DNA from: Actinomyces lilanjuaniae
GTDB taxonomy: Bacteria > Actinomycetota > Actinomycetes > Actinomycetales > Actinomycetaceae
Assembly (NCBI RefSeq): GCF_003606385.1
Contig: NZ_CP032514.1
Span: 2,356,001 to 2,420,000, forward strand
DNA length: 64,000 nucleotides
Reading direction: 5' to 3'
The position numbers and the translations under genes are program-made. The notes below the pieces were generated by a model, which worked only from the letters and a program-made list of their open reading frames with translations, was not told where the DNA came from and did no database searches. Numbering within the stretch: the first letter of the stretch is position 1; the number at the start of each line of letters is the position of its first letter. This document shows positions 26,625 through 35,406 of the stretch, in pieces.

Positions 26625-26697
26625 AGCCCCGAAAGGGAATCGAACCCTTGACCTTCTCCTTACCATGGAGACGCTCTGCCTACTGAGCTATCGGGGC
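26625..26697 (-). tRNA. tRNA-Thr (anticodon GGT)
   Basis: The 73-base cloverleaf has a perfect acceptor stem (GCCCCGA/TCGGGGC), anticodon stem TCTCC/GGAGA with loop ATGGTAA, and T arm AAGGG TTCGATT CCCTT. CCA is not encoded. It lies 40 bases upstream of tRNA-Met on the same strand. Confidence 0.95.
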
Positions 26698-26810
26698 AAC
26701 GAGCCGAATCGTAGGCAGACCAGAAACGCTCGCGCAATCCAGCCCCCGTGGCTTCGCTCACTGCTGCACCACCTCACCCGGGTGGCTCATGACCACCGAG
26801 GTGGCCACAG

Positions 26811-26892
26811 TGGCGGGTGAGGGATTCGAACCCCCGTAGCATTCCGCGGCTGATTTACAGTCAGCTCCCATTGGCCGCTCGGGCAACCCGCC
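26811..26892 (-). tRNA. tRNA-Tyr (anticodon GTA)
   Basis: The 82-base class II tRNA has acceptor stem GGCGGGT/ACCCGCC, anticodon loop CTGTAAA, a long variable arm and T loop TTCGAAT. CCA is not encoded. It is divergent from yajQ. Confidence 0.95.
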
Positions 26893-27115
26893 GTCACCCA
26901 CGCTCCCCTGAAGCAGGTCACGTGGTGCTGTGGAAGGATAACAAGGTCGGCAGACGCGGCGCCAATCAGCGCTGTGGGACCCTTCTCACACCCGCCAGAT
27001 CCATGGCACGATGGCCCGACCAGCCCGGGCCGCCCCACGGCACCACCTCCCGGGAGAGGCCCGCAACCGCCACAGCACAGGCTCCGCACCGTCCCCGCAG
27101 AAAGGCACTCACACC

Positions 27116-27613
27116 ATGGCATCCGAATCCTCCTTCGACGTCGTCTCCCGCCTTGACCGCCAGGAGGTGGACAACGCCGTCAACCAGTGCGCCAAGGAGA
27201 TCTCCCAGCGCTACGACTTCCGTGGCGTGGACGCTTCTGTCTCCCTGGACGGAGACGTCATCACCCTGGAGGCCACCAGCCCCGAGCGCGTCCTGGCCAT
27301 CCTGGACGTCCTGGAGTCCCGGCTCTTCCGCCGCGGGGTCTCGCTGAAGGCCCTCGATCTGGGGGACCGCGAGCCCCGCCCCCAGGGCAGGCTCTACCGG
27401 CTGGTCTGCCCGCTGCGGGAGGGGCTGAGCCAGGAGGTAGCCAAGCAGGTCACCAAGGCCGTGCGCGACCAGGGCCCCAAGGGGGTCAAGGCCACCATCC
27501 AGGGCGACGAGGTCCGGGTCTCCTCCAAGTCGCGCGACAGCCTCCAGGCAGTGATCACCCTGCTCAAGGAGCTCGACGTGGACGCCGCCCTGCAGTTTGT
27601 CAACTACCGCTGA
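27116..27613 (+). CDS. yajQ: YajQ-family cyclic-nucleotide/RNA-binding protein
   Basis: The 165-residue protein matches YajQ size. It starts at ATG 27116 with ESSFDVVSRLDRQEVDNAV, followed by EISQRYDFRGVDASV, and ends with DVDAALQFVNYR, all characteristic of the family. Two ferredoxin-like domains are expected. Some homologues bind cyclic di-GMP and act as regulators; others bind nucleic acid. The upstream start at 27011 adds only non-conserved residues. Confidence 0.93.
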   Translation: MASESSFDVVSRLDRQEVDNAVNQCAKEISQRYDFRGVDASVSLDGDVITLEATSPERVLAILDVLESRLFRRGVSLKALDLGDREPRPQGRLYRLVCPLREGLSQEVAKQVTKAVRDQGPKGVKATIQGDEVRVSSKSRDSLQAVITLLKELDVDAALQFVNYR

Positions 27614-27666
27614 CAGTGAGGGGCACCTCACAACCACACGTCGAAACCACTAAGCAGAGGATGATC

Positions 27667-27707
27667 CTTAGAGATAACCTCTAAGCGGTTCTCGGCGTCA
27701 GGCCGAG
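27667..27707. repeat. two short adjacent hairpins after yajQ
   Basis: cttagag/ctctaag (27667-27673, 27679-27685) and ctcggc/gccgag (27691-27696, 27702-27707) are perfect small inverted repeats, each with a 5-base loop, between yajQ and the next gene. They may act as a weak terminator or as 5' leader structure of the downstream gene. Confidence 0.4.
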
Positions 27708-27745
27708 CCCTCTGTCCCTACTCAGCATCAGCAGGTAGATCCACC

Positions 27746-28441
27746 ATGACTCACCCCACTCCCCCAGGCTCTCCCAGCCCGAGCGGCCTTCCTCCCTACA
27801 CCGCCAGCCAGCCCTCTCCGGCAGCCGCTTCGCCCAGGAGGCGCCGCAGGCTGTGGATACCTGTCACTCTGGTAGCCGTGCTAGTCCTGGGGGCAGTCGC
27901 CGCAGGCGGCATCTACCTGGCTACCCGTACCCCCTCCGTGCCTGCTACGGAGGCGCAAGCCGACCAGTGCATCGACTCCCCCTCAAACGAGAAGCCCGTC
28001 GTGGTTGACTGCGACTCCGAGGACGCTGTGTACCGGGTGGTGGCCAACCTCTGGTCAGAGGGCATGACCGACTGCGTCGACGCCCCGGGGACGGAGGCCG
28101 TGTTCGAAAAGCTCTGCCTCATCCCCAAGGACAACGACCCCGAGCAGGCGCTGAGCACCGTGGAGGAGGGGGGCTGCCTCACCATTGATGACATTGAGGC
28201 AGACTCCCCTGACGCTACCAAGAGCGACTGCGTTCCAGGCGCCTACCCGGTGCAGGCTGTCCTCCACCACATCGACCAGTTCTCCCTGGCGACCGCAGGC
28301 ATCACCACCGAGCACCCATGCGCTGAGGCGGGAGTCGAGTCGGGGAGCTCCTTCGCGTGGTCGTTCAACCACTACACCATGTTCGGCATCTCCCAGACCG
28401 ACTACGACTTCGTCTTCTGCCTGGGTGAGCCGCAGGACTAG
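27746..28441 (+). CDS. LppU/SCO3897-type membrane-anchored envelope protein, duplicated domain
   Basis: A Pro/Ser-rich cytoplasmic stretch (1-30), a basic patch and one TM helix (about 36-58) precede an extracellular region with eight cysteines. VVVDCDSEDAVYRVVANL with a later KLCLIPK is the pattern of LppU/SCO3897 proteins. A second, more diverged copy follows (GGCLTIDDI, SDCVPGAYPVQAVLHHIDQF, FVFCL), so the domain appears twice, with paired cysteines suggesting disulphides. Function is not established for the family. The gene is transcribed alone, ending before the inverted repeat at 28532. Confidence 0.7.
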   Translation: MTHPTPPGSPSPSGLPPYTASQPSPAAASPRRRRRLWIPVTLVAVLVLGAVAAGGIYLATRTPSVPATEAQADQCIDSPSNEKPVVVDCDSEDAVYRVVANLWSEGMTDCVDAPGTEAVFEKLCLIPKDNDPEQALSTVEEGGCLTIDDIEADSPDATKSDCVPGAYPVQAVLHHIDQFSLATAGITTEHPCAEAGVESGSSFAWSFNHYTMFGISQTDYDFVFCLGEPQD

Positions 28442-28531
28442 CCCGTCTGGCTGCAGTGGCGCCTGGGCGTCCCCGGCGCTGTCCCCGGTGCTACTGCCCC
28501 GGCCTCTCTCTCATAACAGCTGAATCCTCAC

Positions 28532-28594
28532 AGGTGTACCGGGTCCTTACAGATGACTGACGTGCTCGTCGTTCTGTGAGGACCCGGTACACCT
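28532..28594. terminator. 22-bp inverted repeat, probable bidirectional terminator
   Basis: Arms 28532-28553 and 28573-28594 pair over 22 bases with a single G-T type mismatch, around a 19-base loop. It is the only structure in the 181-base gap between the convergent LppU-like and kinase-like genes. A T tract is lacking and the stem is unusually long. Confidence 0.6.
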
Positions 28595-28622
28595 CGGTGC
28601 AGCATGTAGCCAGTCCAGACCC

Positions 28623-29780
28623 TCAGCCTGGGGGCTCGTCCGGCGGTGCCGTCAGGCGAGCCCCCAGGCTCTCTGCCAGCTGCCCGGCCCACCGGAGGTA
28701 GTCCTCCTGCCCTCTGCGGCTCAGGCAGTACAGCAGGTTGGACAGCCGGTCCACCAGCTCCCAGGCGTCACGCCGAGCCAGCAGGCGGCGCACTTGCTCG
28801 TCATGCTTCTCGCCACTGCCCCCGGCGCCCTCACAGTCCCTGACCAGGTTCCTGCCCTTGTCCGCGGCCTGCGACCGAGCCAGTCGGCTGCGAGCCGCCA
28901 CGTAGCAGGAGACCATGTCCGTGACTGCCTTCCGGGACAGGTGGGCGTACCAGGGCCCGCCCGTCACCTCTCCTCCGATGAGGGCCAGGTCCTTGGCTGG
29001 GTCCCCTGGCCCTGCCCACTCCCAGTCAATAAGCCGGGGGATACCACCGGTGCCCACGACCACGTTGGTGACCACCAGGTCCCCATGGATGAGCGGGTGC
29101 AGGGGCACCCCCACCGTCACCGGGTCGAGGGTGACCAGCGCCCGCCACCACGGGGCAAGCAGACGCGAGACCCGAGGCTCCTCCAGCACGTCGGGGTGGT
29201 GGGACCGCCACCACCCCAGGACCGCCTCGGCCTCTCGCAGGGCACCGGGGTGACGAGCCTGACCGGGCTGGAGCCGAGATCCAGCCGTCCCCTCCCCGGC
29301 CGTCTGCGCCCCTCCCAGCAGGTGGTGCAGACGGGCCACCTGCTCTGCCAGGGCACAGGCCAGACGGGGTGTCCACTCCTGCCCAGGTACGACCCGCCCC
29401 GGCACGTAGGTGGTCACCACATAGGGGGCACCCAGGGCGTTGTCACTGTCCTCCTCCAGGGCCACACCGTGCGACCCCAGGTCCGGTGGCACACGTGACA
29501 GCGCCTCGTACTCCCCTCTCAGGGAGCGGGGCCGCTCCTCGGCGGGACGACGCACCACTCGCACCACGCGTGGCGGTTGGCGCGCTCCCTGCGCAGCCTC
29601 CTCTGCCCGTAGCAGCCAGGCGGTGAAGCTCTCGCCAGCCCCCAGCCGGGTGACCGACACGGCTGCGGGCTCCACGCCTGAGACTCGCCCCGCCCTGACC
29701 TCGCGCTCAAGACGTGAGGCGAAGTCAGCAGAAAAGTCAGCAGAGCCTGTCAGGGCTGGCAGCGTCCGGGCACCATCCAC
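28623..29780 (-). CDS. aminoglycoside-phosphotransferase (APH)-fold kinase
   Basis: The 385-residue protein has the APH/choline-kinase catalytic loop IHGDLVVTNVVV (His-x-Asp-x4-Asn) and the metal-binding Asp of RLIDWEWAGPGDPAKDLA. The N-terminal lobe has VTRLGAGESFTAWLLRAEE, a glycine-rich loop equivalent. Such proteins phosphorylate small molecules such as choline, homoserine, sugars or antibiotics. No feature here singles out a substrate, and nothing nearby argues specifically for resistance. Confidence 0.8.
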   Translation of the reverse strand: MDGARTLPALTGSADFSADFASRLEREVRAGRVSGVEPAAVSVTRLGAGESFTAWLLRAEEAAQGARQPPRVVRVVRRPAEERPRSLRGEYEALSRVPPDLGSHGVALEEDSDNALGAPYVVTTYVPGRVVPGQEWTPRLACALAEQVARLHHLLGGAQTAGEGTAGSRLQPGQARHPGALREAEAVLGWWRSHHPDVLEEPRVSRLLAPWWRALVTLDPVTVGVPLHPLIHGDLVVTNVVVGTGGIPRLIDWEWAGPGDPAKDLALIGGEVTGGPWYAHLSRKAVTDMVSCYVAARSRLARSQAADKGRNLVRDCEGAGGSGEKHDEQVRRLLARRDAWELVDRLSNLLYCLSRRGQEDYLRWAGQLAESLGARLTAPPDEPPG

Positions 29781-29873
29781 CCACCCTGTCCTACCACAGG
29801 CCCACCACGGCCCCGCCGTTTATGCCAGGCAGGCACGCGGGGAGGCCTCCGCCGCCTTGCTGTCAGTACGCTG

Positions 29874-30743
29874 TCAGTACCCGGCCATCCTCTCCAGTCG
29901 AGCGATGCGCTGGTCCATGGGCGGGTGGGTGGCAAAGAGGTTGCGCACGCGCGAGCCAAAAGGGTTGGCAATCATCATGGCCGAGACCGGCTCGACCTTG
30001 GGGCTGGGGGCCAGCGGGGCGGCGTTGACGCCGGTCTCCAGCTTTCGCAGGGCACTAGCCAGCGCCAACGGATCGTGCGTGAGGACGGCACCGTCGTGGT
30101 CGGCGTCGAACTCGCGCGTGCGCGAGATGGCAAACTGCGTGAGGGCGGCGGCCATCGGCGCGAGGAGGGCCAGCAGCATGACGACGACAACGTTGCCGCC
30201 GTCACGGCGGTCGCGGCCTCCCCCGAACCACAGCGCCATGGTGGAGACCGAGGAGATAACTCCCGCGATCCCCGCCGCCACCGAGCCGGTAAGGATGTCC
30301 CGGTTGTACACGTGGGACAGCTCATGCCCCAGCACCCCACGCAGCTCGCGGTCGTTAAGAAGCTGAAGGATGCCCTGGGTACAGCACACAGCGGCGTGCT
30401 GGGGGTCGCGTCCGGTGGCAAAGGCGTTGGGGCTCACCGTGGGCGCCACGTAGAGCCTGGGCATCGGCTGCCCGGCCGAGGTGGACAGCTCACGCACGAT
30501 GGCGTACATCTGCGGGTACTGGGCCTCGGAGACCTCAATCGCCCCCATGGAGCGCACCGCGATCTTGTCGGAGTTCCAGTAGGCGTAGACCGTCTGGGCC
30601 ACGCCGATAAGCGGCATGACGAACAGCCAGACCGACGACCCTGTGCCCTGGGCCAGGACGTACCCGATCAGAATGAGCAGACCCCACATGCCACCCAGGA
30701 GGATGGCGGTCTTGAGGCCGTTGTAATGGCTCGTCCCGTTCAT
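29874..30743 (-). CDS. htpX: M48-family membrane zinc metalloprotease HtpX
   Basis: HtpX degrades damaged membrane proteins. Two N-terminal TM helices (about 13-31 and 36-55) and two after the active site (about 150-170 and 190-208) flank the zinc motif HELSH (His140, Glu141, His144). Further family landmarks are PRLYVAPTVSPNAFATGRDP and the distal zinc ligand region REFDADHDG. Length (289) is standard. Confidence 0.95.
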   Translation of the reverse strand: MNGTSHYNGLKTAILLGGMWGLLILIGYVLAQGTGSSVWLFVMPLIGVAQTVYAYWNSDKIAVRSMGAIEVSEAQYPQMYAIVRELSTSAGQPMPRLYVAPTVSPNAFATGRDPQHAAVCCTQGILQLLNDRELRGVLGHELSHVYNRDILTGSVAAGIAGVISSVSTMALWFGGGRDRRDGGNVVVVMLLALLAPMAAALTQFAISRTREFDADHDGAVLTHDPLALASALRKLETGVNAAPLAPSPKVEPVSAMMIANPFGSRVRNLFATHPPMDQRIARLERMAGY

Positions 30744-30942
30744 GGTTGAAGGCTATCAAAAGCCTGTACGTATATCCTGACCCCTCCCTGTGAGCCAGCA
30801 ATGTCCGAACCTCCGGCAGGCTCCTAGGCACCACCTGCCACGCCTCCAGGAACAGGTTAAAGCAGCGGGTCCAGGTGGGAGTCCTCGACAGGCTCCTGCC
30901 GAGGGACAGCGGCCAGGAATACGCCGGTCAGGAGCAGGCCGG

Positions 30943-32208
30943 TCAGAGATAGGCCTCGTAGGCGGGCAGGTCAAGGACCCCGTTTCCGGACAGGCCGATG
31001 AGAATGACCTCGCCCTGCCTCGCCTCGCGGGCGTACTCCACAGCGGCTGCTACGGCGTGGGTGGACTCTGGGGCCGGGACGATTCCCTCGCTGCGGGCAA
31101 AGAGCAGGCCTGCGGCGAAGGCGTCCTCCTGGGAGACAGCGACACCGTCCATGAGGCCCAGGTGGACCGCGTGGGAGACCATGGGGGCCATGCCGTGGTA
31201 GCGCAGGCCCCCGGCGTGGATGGCAGGCGGCACGAAGTCCGCCCCAAGGGTGTACATCTTCATCATCGGGGTCGTGCCAGCGACGTCTCCGACGTCGTAG
31301 CGGTACTCCCCCTGGGTGATCGTGGGACACGCCGCGGGCTCGCAGGCGACGACACGGCTGCTGGCGCCCTCGGTGAGGTTGCGCCCGATAAAGGGGAAGG
31401 ACAGGCCCGCCAGGTTGGAGCCACCACCAGCGCAGCCGAAAACGACGTCGGGCTGGTCCACCCCGGCCTGGCGCAGCTGGGCCACAGCCTCCAGCCCGAT
31501 CACCGTCTGGTGCAGCATGACGTGGTTGAGTACCGACCCCAGGGCGTAGTGGACGTCATCGCTGGCCGCAGCCACCTCGACCGCCTCGCTGATGGCCATG
31601 CCCAGGCTTCCAGTGGTCTGCGGGTCCCGGGCCAGGACGTCCCGGCCCGCCCGGGTCAGGTCAGACGGTGAGGAGTGGCAGGTCGAGCCGTAGACCTCCA
31701 TCTGGTAGCGCCGGTAGGGCTTGGACTCGTAGGAGGAGCGTACCTGCCACACCTCACAGCTCATCCCGAACAGGGAGCAGGCCAGGGCCAGGGAGGCGCC
31801 CCACTGCCCGGCCCCGGTCTCCGTGGTCAGCCGGGTAGTTCCCTCCTGGGCGTTGTACCAGGCCTGGGCGACAGCGGTGTTGGGCTTGTGCGAGCCAGCC
31901 GGGCTGACCCCCTCGTACTTGTAGAAGATCCTGCCCCGGGTACCCAGTGCCCGTTCCAGGCGGTCAGCGCGGATAAGCGGGGAGGGACGCCACTTGGCGT
32001 AGACCTCACGCACTGCCTGGGGGATCTCGATGAAGCGCTCGGTGGAAAGCTCCTGGTTGATGAGCTCGCGAGGAAACAGGTGCTCAAGGTCCTCCGGGCG
32101 CAGCGGCTCACGCGTCCCCGGGTGCAGGGGAGGTGGCACGGGCTCAGGGAAGTCCGCCGCGAGGTTGTACCAGTGTGTGGGGGCAAGGGAGCCGATCGGT
32201 GTGGTCAT
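30943..32208 (-). CDS. tryptophan synthase beta-like protein, TrpB2 type
   Basis: This is a PLP enzyme of about 421 residues. ATG 32208 is preferred because AGGAG lies six bases upstream. [13 protein letters not shown] contains the PLP lysine (Lys108). [10 protein letters not shown], the glycine loop [12 protein letters not shown] and the C-terminal [12 protein letters not shown] are TrpB2 landmarks. No trpA or other trp gene is adjacent, consistent with TrpB2 proteins that work as stand-alone synthases or indole salvage enzymes. It follows ald by about 70 bases. Confidence 0.88.
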   Translation of the reverse strand: MTTPIGSLAPTHWYNLAADFPEPVPPPLHPGTREPLRPEDLEHLFPRELINQELSTERFIEIPQAVREVYAKWRPSPLIRADRLERALGTRGRIFYKYEGVSPAGSHKPNTAVAQAWYNAQEGTTRLTTETGAGQWGASLALACSLFGMSCEVWQVRSSYESKPYRRYQMEVYGSTCHSSPSDLTRAGRDVLARDPQTTGSLGMAISEAVEVAAASDDVHYALGSVLNHVMLHQTVIGLEAVAQLRQAGVDQPDVVFGCAGGGSNLAGLSFPFIGRNLTEGASSRVVACEPAACPTITQGEYRYDVGDVAGTTPMMKMYTLGADFVPPAIHAGGLRYHGMAPMVSHAVHLGLMDGVAVSQEDAFAAGLLFARSEGIVPAPESTHAVAAAVEYAREARQGEVILIGLSGNGVLDLPAYEAYL

Positions 32209-32277
32209 CAAGGTCTCCTGAGTCTTCAGATGCGACCTGGCACCCTGAGGGGATCCTGGTGCGCGGGCAGAAAGCCG

Positions 32278-33408
32278 TCAGGATACCTCTGTACCCTCGA
32301 GCAGGTCGGCCACGGAGCCGGTGGCCATCCCCAGCGCCTCGCCCACGCCACGGGTGTAGAGGACGCCCCCGTAGGTGGTCAGGCCCCGGGCCAGGTCCGG
32401 CCGGGCTGTACAGGCCTCCCGCCAGCCCCGGTCCGCCAGGACGGTGACGTAGGGCAGGGTGGCGTTGGTCAGCGCGTAGGTAGAGGTATGGGGGACGGCC
32501 CCGGGCATGTTGGTCACGCAGTAGAAGGTGACCTGCTCCACCTCAAAGGTGGGCGCGGCGTGCGTGGTCGGGCGGGAGTCCTCAAAGCAGCCTCCCTGGT
32601 CAATGGCGACGTCCACCAGGACACTGCCCGGGCGCATGGCAGCCACCATCTCACGGGTTACCAGGTGGGGTGCCCGCCCCCCGGGCACCAGGGCGGCGCC
32701 GATGACGAGGTCTGACTCGGCACAGGCCTGGGCCACGTCCAGCGCCGTGGAGAAGCGGGTACGGATCTGTCCGCCGGAGACCTCCTCGATGTAGCGCATC
32801 CTGGTCGGGCTGATGTCGAAGACGGTGACGTCGGCACCCATGCCGTGGCTGACCTGGGCCGCGCACAAGCCTGCGGTCCCACCTCCCAGGACCGCTACCC
32901 GTCCCCGACGCACCCCCGAGGCACCGCCCAGGAGCACCCCGGAGCCCCCGCTGGGCCGCAGCAGCTGGTCCGCACCGACCTGGGCAGCCAGGCGCCCGGC
33001 GATCTCGGACATGGGGGCCAGGAGCGGCAGGGAGCCGTCGTCAGTCTCGACCGTCTCGTAGGCGACGGAGGTGATCTCGCGAGACAGGAGCTCCTCGGTC
33101 AGCCGCCGGTCAGCGGCCAGGTGAAGGTAGGTGAAGAGCACCTGCCCGCGACGCATGTGCTCGTACTCGCACGCCACCGGCTCCTTGACCTTGAGGACCA
33201 GGTCCGACTCCGCCCACACCCGTGCAGCCCCCTCTACCAGGACCGCCCCTGCCGCAGCGTAGTCCTGGTCCGCGATCGCCGATCCCAGGCCCGCACCCGT
33301 CTGGACACGGACCTCGTGCCCGCGCTGGACCAGCGCGTGGACACCGGCCGGAGTGATCGCGACGCGAAACTCGTTGTCCTTGACCTCAGTGGGGATACCG
33401 ACTCGCAT
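32278..33408 (-). CDS. ald: alanine dehydrogenase
   Basis: The enzyme interconverts L-alanine and pyruvate plus ammonia with NAD+. The 376-residue sequence has MRVGIPTEVKDNEFRVAITP at the N-terminus, LVLKVKEPVACEY, the active-site region FTYLHLAAD, and the Rossmann motif VAVLGGGTAGLCAAQV. NMPGAVPHTSTYALTNATLP near the C-terminus is diagnostic. It is cytosolic and probably co-transcribed with trpB2, both acting on amino acids. Confidence 0.95.
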   Translation of the reverse strand: MRVGIPTEVKDNEFRVAITPAGVHALVQRGHEVRVQTGAGLGSAIADQDYAAAGAVLVEGAARVWAESDLVLKVKEPVACEYEHMRRGQVLFTYLHLAADRRLTEELLSREITSVAYETVETDDGSLPLLAPMSEIAGRLAAQVGADQLLRPSGGSGVLLGGASGVRRGRVAVLGGGTAGLCAAQVSHGMGADVTVFDISPTRMRYIEEVSGGQIRTRFSTALDVAQACAESDLVIGAALVPGGRAPHLVTREMVAAMRPGSVLVDVAIDQGGCFEDSRPTTHAAPTFEVEQVTFYCVTNMPGAVPHTSTYALTNATLPYVTVLADRGWREACTARPDLARGLTTYGGVLYTRGVGEALGMATGSVADLLEGTEVS

Positions 33409-33480
33409 GGGCCTGCCTTCCGTCAGCGGGGGGCAGCCGACACCCGGCCCCTGCGGCCAGCGCGGCTGGATGACGCGTCC

Positions 33481-33519
33481 TGACCGCGCACCGGCCGCCA
33501 GGCGGCCGGTGCGCGGTCA
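33481..33519 (-). terminator. 17-bp perfect hairpin at the end of fprA
   Basis: Arms 33481-33497 and 33503-33519 pair perfectly over 17 bases with a 5-base loop. The outer three bases of the right arm are the fprA stop codon itself, so the hairpin starts immediately at the end of translation. It separates fprA from ald. No T tract follows. Confidence 0.75.
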
Positions 33520-35031
33520 GGTAGCCGATTCTACGTTGTCCTGGAGACGGTGGGCGACGCGGTGAGGTACACGGTCAGCCTCCGGCTGGCCGATCAGGTC
33601 GTCAGGGACCTCCGTGGAGCGCGAGACCGCGGTCATAGCCTCTCGGGCGACCACCTTGACGCGCTCGCGCGGGCCCCGGCCACCCTCGACCTCACCCCAG
33701 GCACTGCCAAGCTCGCGCTCGTAGGCGTCCAGCAGTTCCCACCCCTCCCACGTGGTATAGGGCACGCCGCGCTCCTCCAAGAGGGCGACCAGGGCGTCGT
33801 GGCCGACCTGGGAGTCCTCCTGCGCGGTCGCGTGGAGAAGCCCGGCGCGGGCATCGGCCACCAGGTTGGCGACAGTCTCCTGGGCGTCAGACTTGGTGGA
33901 GCCAATAAGACCCACCGGCCCGCGACGGATCCACCCGGTGGCGTAGACACCGGCGAGCGGCTGGCCGTCCTCTGCGATGACCCGTCCACCCTCGTTGGGC
34001 AGCACATGGCGCTCGCGGTCGAAGGGCAGTCCCTCCACCGGGGAGCCCGCGTAGCCCACGGCCCGGTAGACCGCCTGGACCGGCCAGTCCCGGAACTCGC
34101 CGGTTCCCACGACGCTGCCGTCCCCGGTCAGGCGAGTGCGCTCGGTACGCAGACCAGTCACGTGCCCGGCCTCGTCGGTAAGAACCTCAGTGGGAGCCTG
34201 GAAGAGGTGGATGTGGATCCGGTGGGGGGCAGTGAGGTCCTCCGGCTCCTGCATCGCGTAGCCCTCCAGCGCCTTGACCACCTGGCGCTGCTGGTTGGAG
34301 GCGGCCAGGGCAGCCTGGGAGCCCTCGTCGTACTCGAAGTCCTCCTCGTCGACGAGGACATCGACGCCGGGCTGCTTCCCCAGCTCCCGCAGCTCCAGGG
34401 GGGTGAACTTGACCTGGGCCGGGCCACGGCGCCCAAAGACATGGACGTCCGTGGTCGGCGCCTCCCGGAGGACCTCAGCCACGTTCTCCGGGATCTCGGT
34501 GGTCATGAGGTCTGCCGGGTGCTTGGCCAGCACCCGGGAGATGTCCAGGGCGACGTTACCCACCCCAATGACCGCAACCTCCGTGGCACTGAGGTCCCAG
34601 GTCCGGGGGTGGTCCGGGTGCCCGTCGTACCAGGAGACGAAGTCCGCGCCCCCGTAGCACTCAGGAGCCTCCACGCCCGGAATGTCCAGAGGGGCGTCAG
34701 TGTCGGCCCCGGTGGCGAAGATCAGGGCGTCGTAGTGCTCGTGCAGCTCAGCCACGGAGACGTCCCTGCCGACCTCCACGTTGCCGATCAGGCGGATGTC
34801 GCCGCGTTGAAGAATCTTGTAGAGCGCCACGATGATCTGTTTGATCCGGGGGTGGTCCGGGGCGACCCCGTAGCGCACGAGGCCGTAGGGCGCGGGGAGA
34901 CGCTCGAACAGGTCGATGGACACGTCCAGCCCAGACTTGACAAGAATGTCTGAGGCGTAGATGCCGGCGGGGCCTGCGCCGATAACGGCAACGGAGAATG
35001 GGCGTGGAGTCGGTGTCGTCGGTGTCGTCAA
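33517..35031 (-). CDS. fprA: FprA-type NADPH:ferredoxin (adrenodoxin-like) reductase
   Basis: The 504-residue FAD/NADPH flavoprotein passes electrons from NADPH to ferredoxin. The FAD motif is VAVIGAGPAGIYASDIL; the NADPH domain has VAVIGVGNVALDISRVL and FGRRGPAQVKFTPLELREL, diagnostic of the adrenodoxin-reductase group. The C-terminal YATGWIRRGPVGLIGSTKSD is also conserved. The start is TTG 35031, eight bases after AGGA. It is monocistronic, ending in a strong hairpin. Confidence 0.93.
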   Translation of the reverse strand: MTTPTTPTPRPFSVAVIGAGPAGIYASDILVKSGLDVSIDLFERLPAPYGLVRYGVAPDHPRIKQIIVALYKILQRGDIRLIGNVEVGRDVSVAELHEHYDALIFATGADTDAPLDIPGVEAPECYGGADFVSWYDGHPDHPRTWDLSATEVAVIGVGNVALDISRVLAKHPADLMTTEIPENVAEVLREAPTTDVHVFGRRGPAQVKFTPLELRELGKQPGVDVLVDEEDFEYDEGSQAALAASNQQRQVVKALEGYAMQEPEDLTAPHRIHIHLFQAPTEVLTDEAGHVTGLRTERTRLTGDGSVVGTGEFRDWPVQAVYRAVGYAGSPVEGLPFDRERHVLPNEGGRVIAEDGQPLAGVYATGWIRRGPVGLIGSTKSDAQETVANLVADARAGLLHATAQEDSQVGHDALVALLEERGVPYTTWEGWELLDAYERELGSAWGEVEGGRGPRERVKVVAREAMTAVSRSTEVPDDLIGQPEADRVPHRVAHRLQDNVESAT

Positions 35032-35406
35032 TGTCGGTTTCCTGTCAGGTGGGACGGGGCCAGGGTCCTCACCGTCCTGGGGCAGGTACCCGGGGCACAG
35101 ACCTGTCTTTCCTGTCCTTGCGCCAGGTCAGGGGCTGCACAAACACGTCGAACGTGTCACGAGGGCGGTACCGCGAGACGGCTCGGAGGCCTCCCTAGTG
35201 TAGGGACTGACCCGAGCTCAGGACAGCCTTACCCGGACAGGTCCCCGTCACACGGCCTGCAGCCCGACACGGCCAGTGCCACAGGCGCATAGGCAGTCGA
35301 GCCGCCTCCGGAGGCCGGGTCCACCAGGGTGAGAGCAGGCGGCGGGACCGGCAGTGCTGCCGACGGTCGCTGCCGATAGTCGCCGCTGACGATACCGGTG
35401 AGGATG
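35032..35406. other. 375-base intergenic region between fprA and the polyprenyl synthase gene
   Basis: No credible gene was seen on either strand. It should carry the fprA promoter and the end of the nuo-grcC transcript. Two structures stand out: a perfect dyad acacgt-cga-acgtgt at 35143-35157, about 112 bases before the fprA start, and a bulged hairpin at 35346-35368 (gaccg/cggtc and gcag/ctgc) shortly after the polyprenyl synthase stop, a possible terminator. Confidence 0.5.

Noticed and set aside
28623..29780. Antibiotic-resistance aminoglycoside phosphotransferase
   Set aside because: Only the general APH fold motifs are visible. The gene has host-like composition and no mobile context, so a specific resistance call is unsupported.
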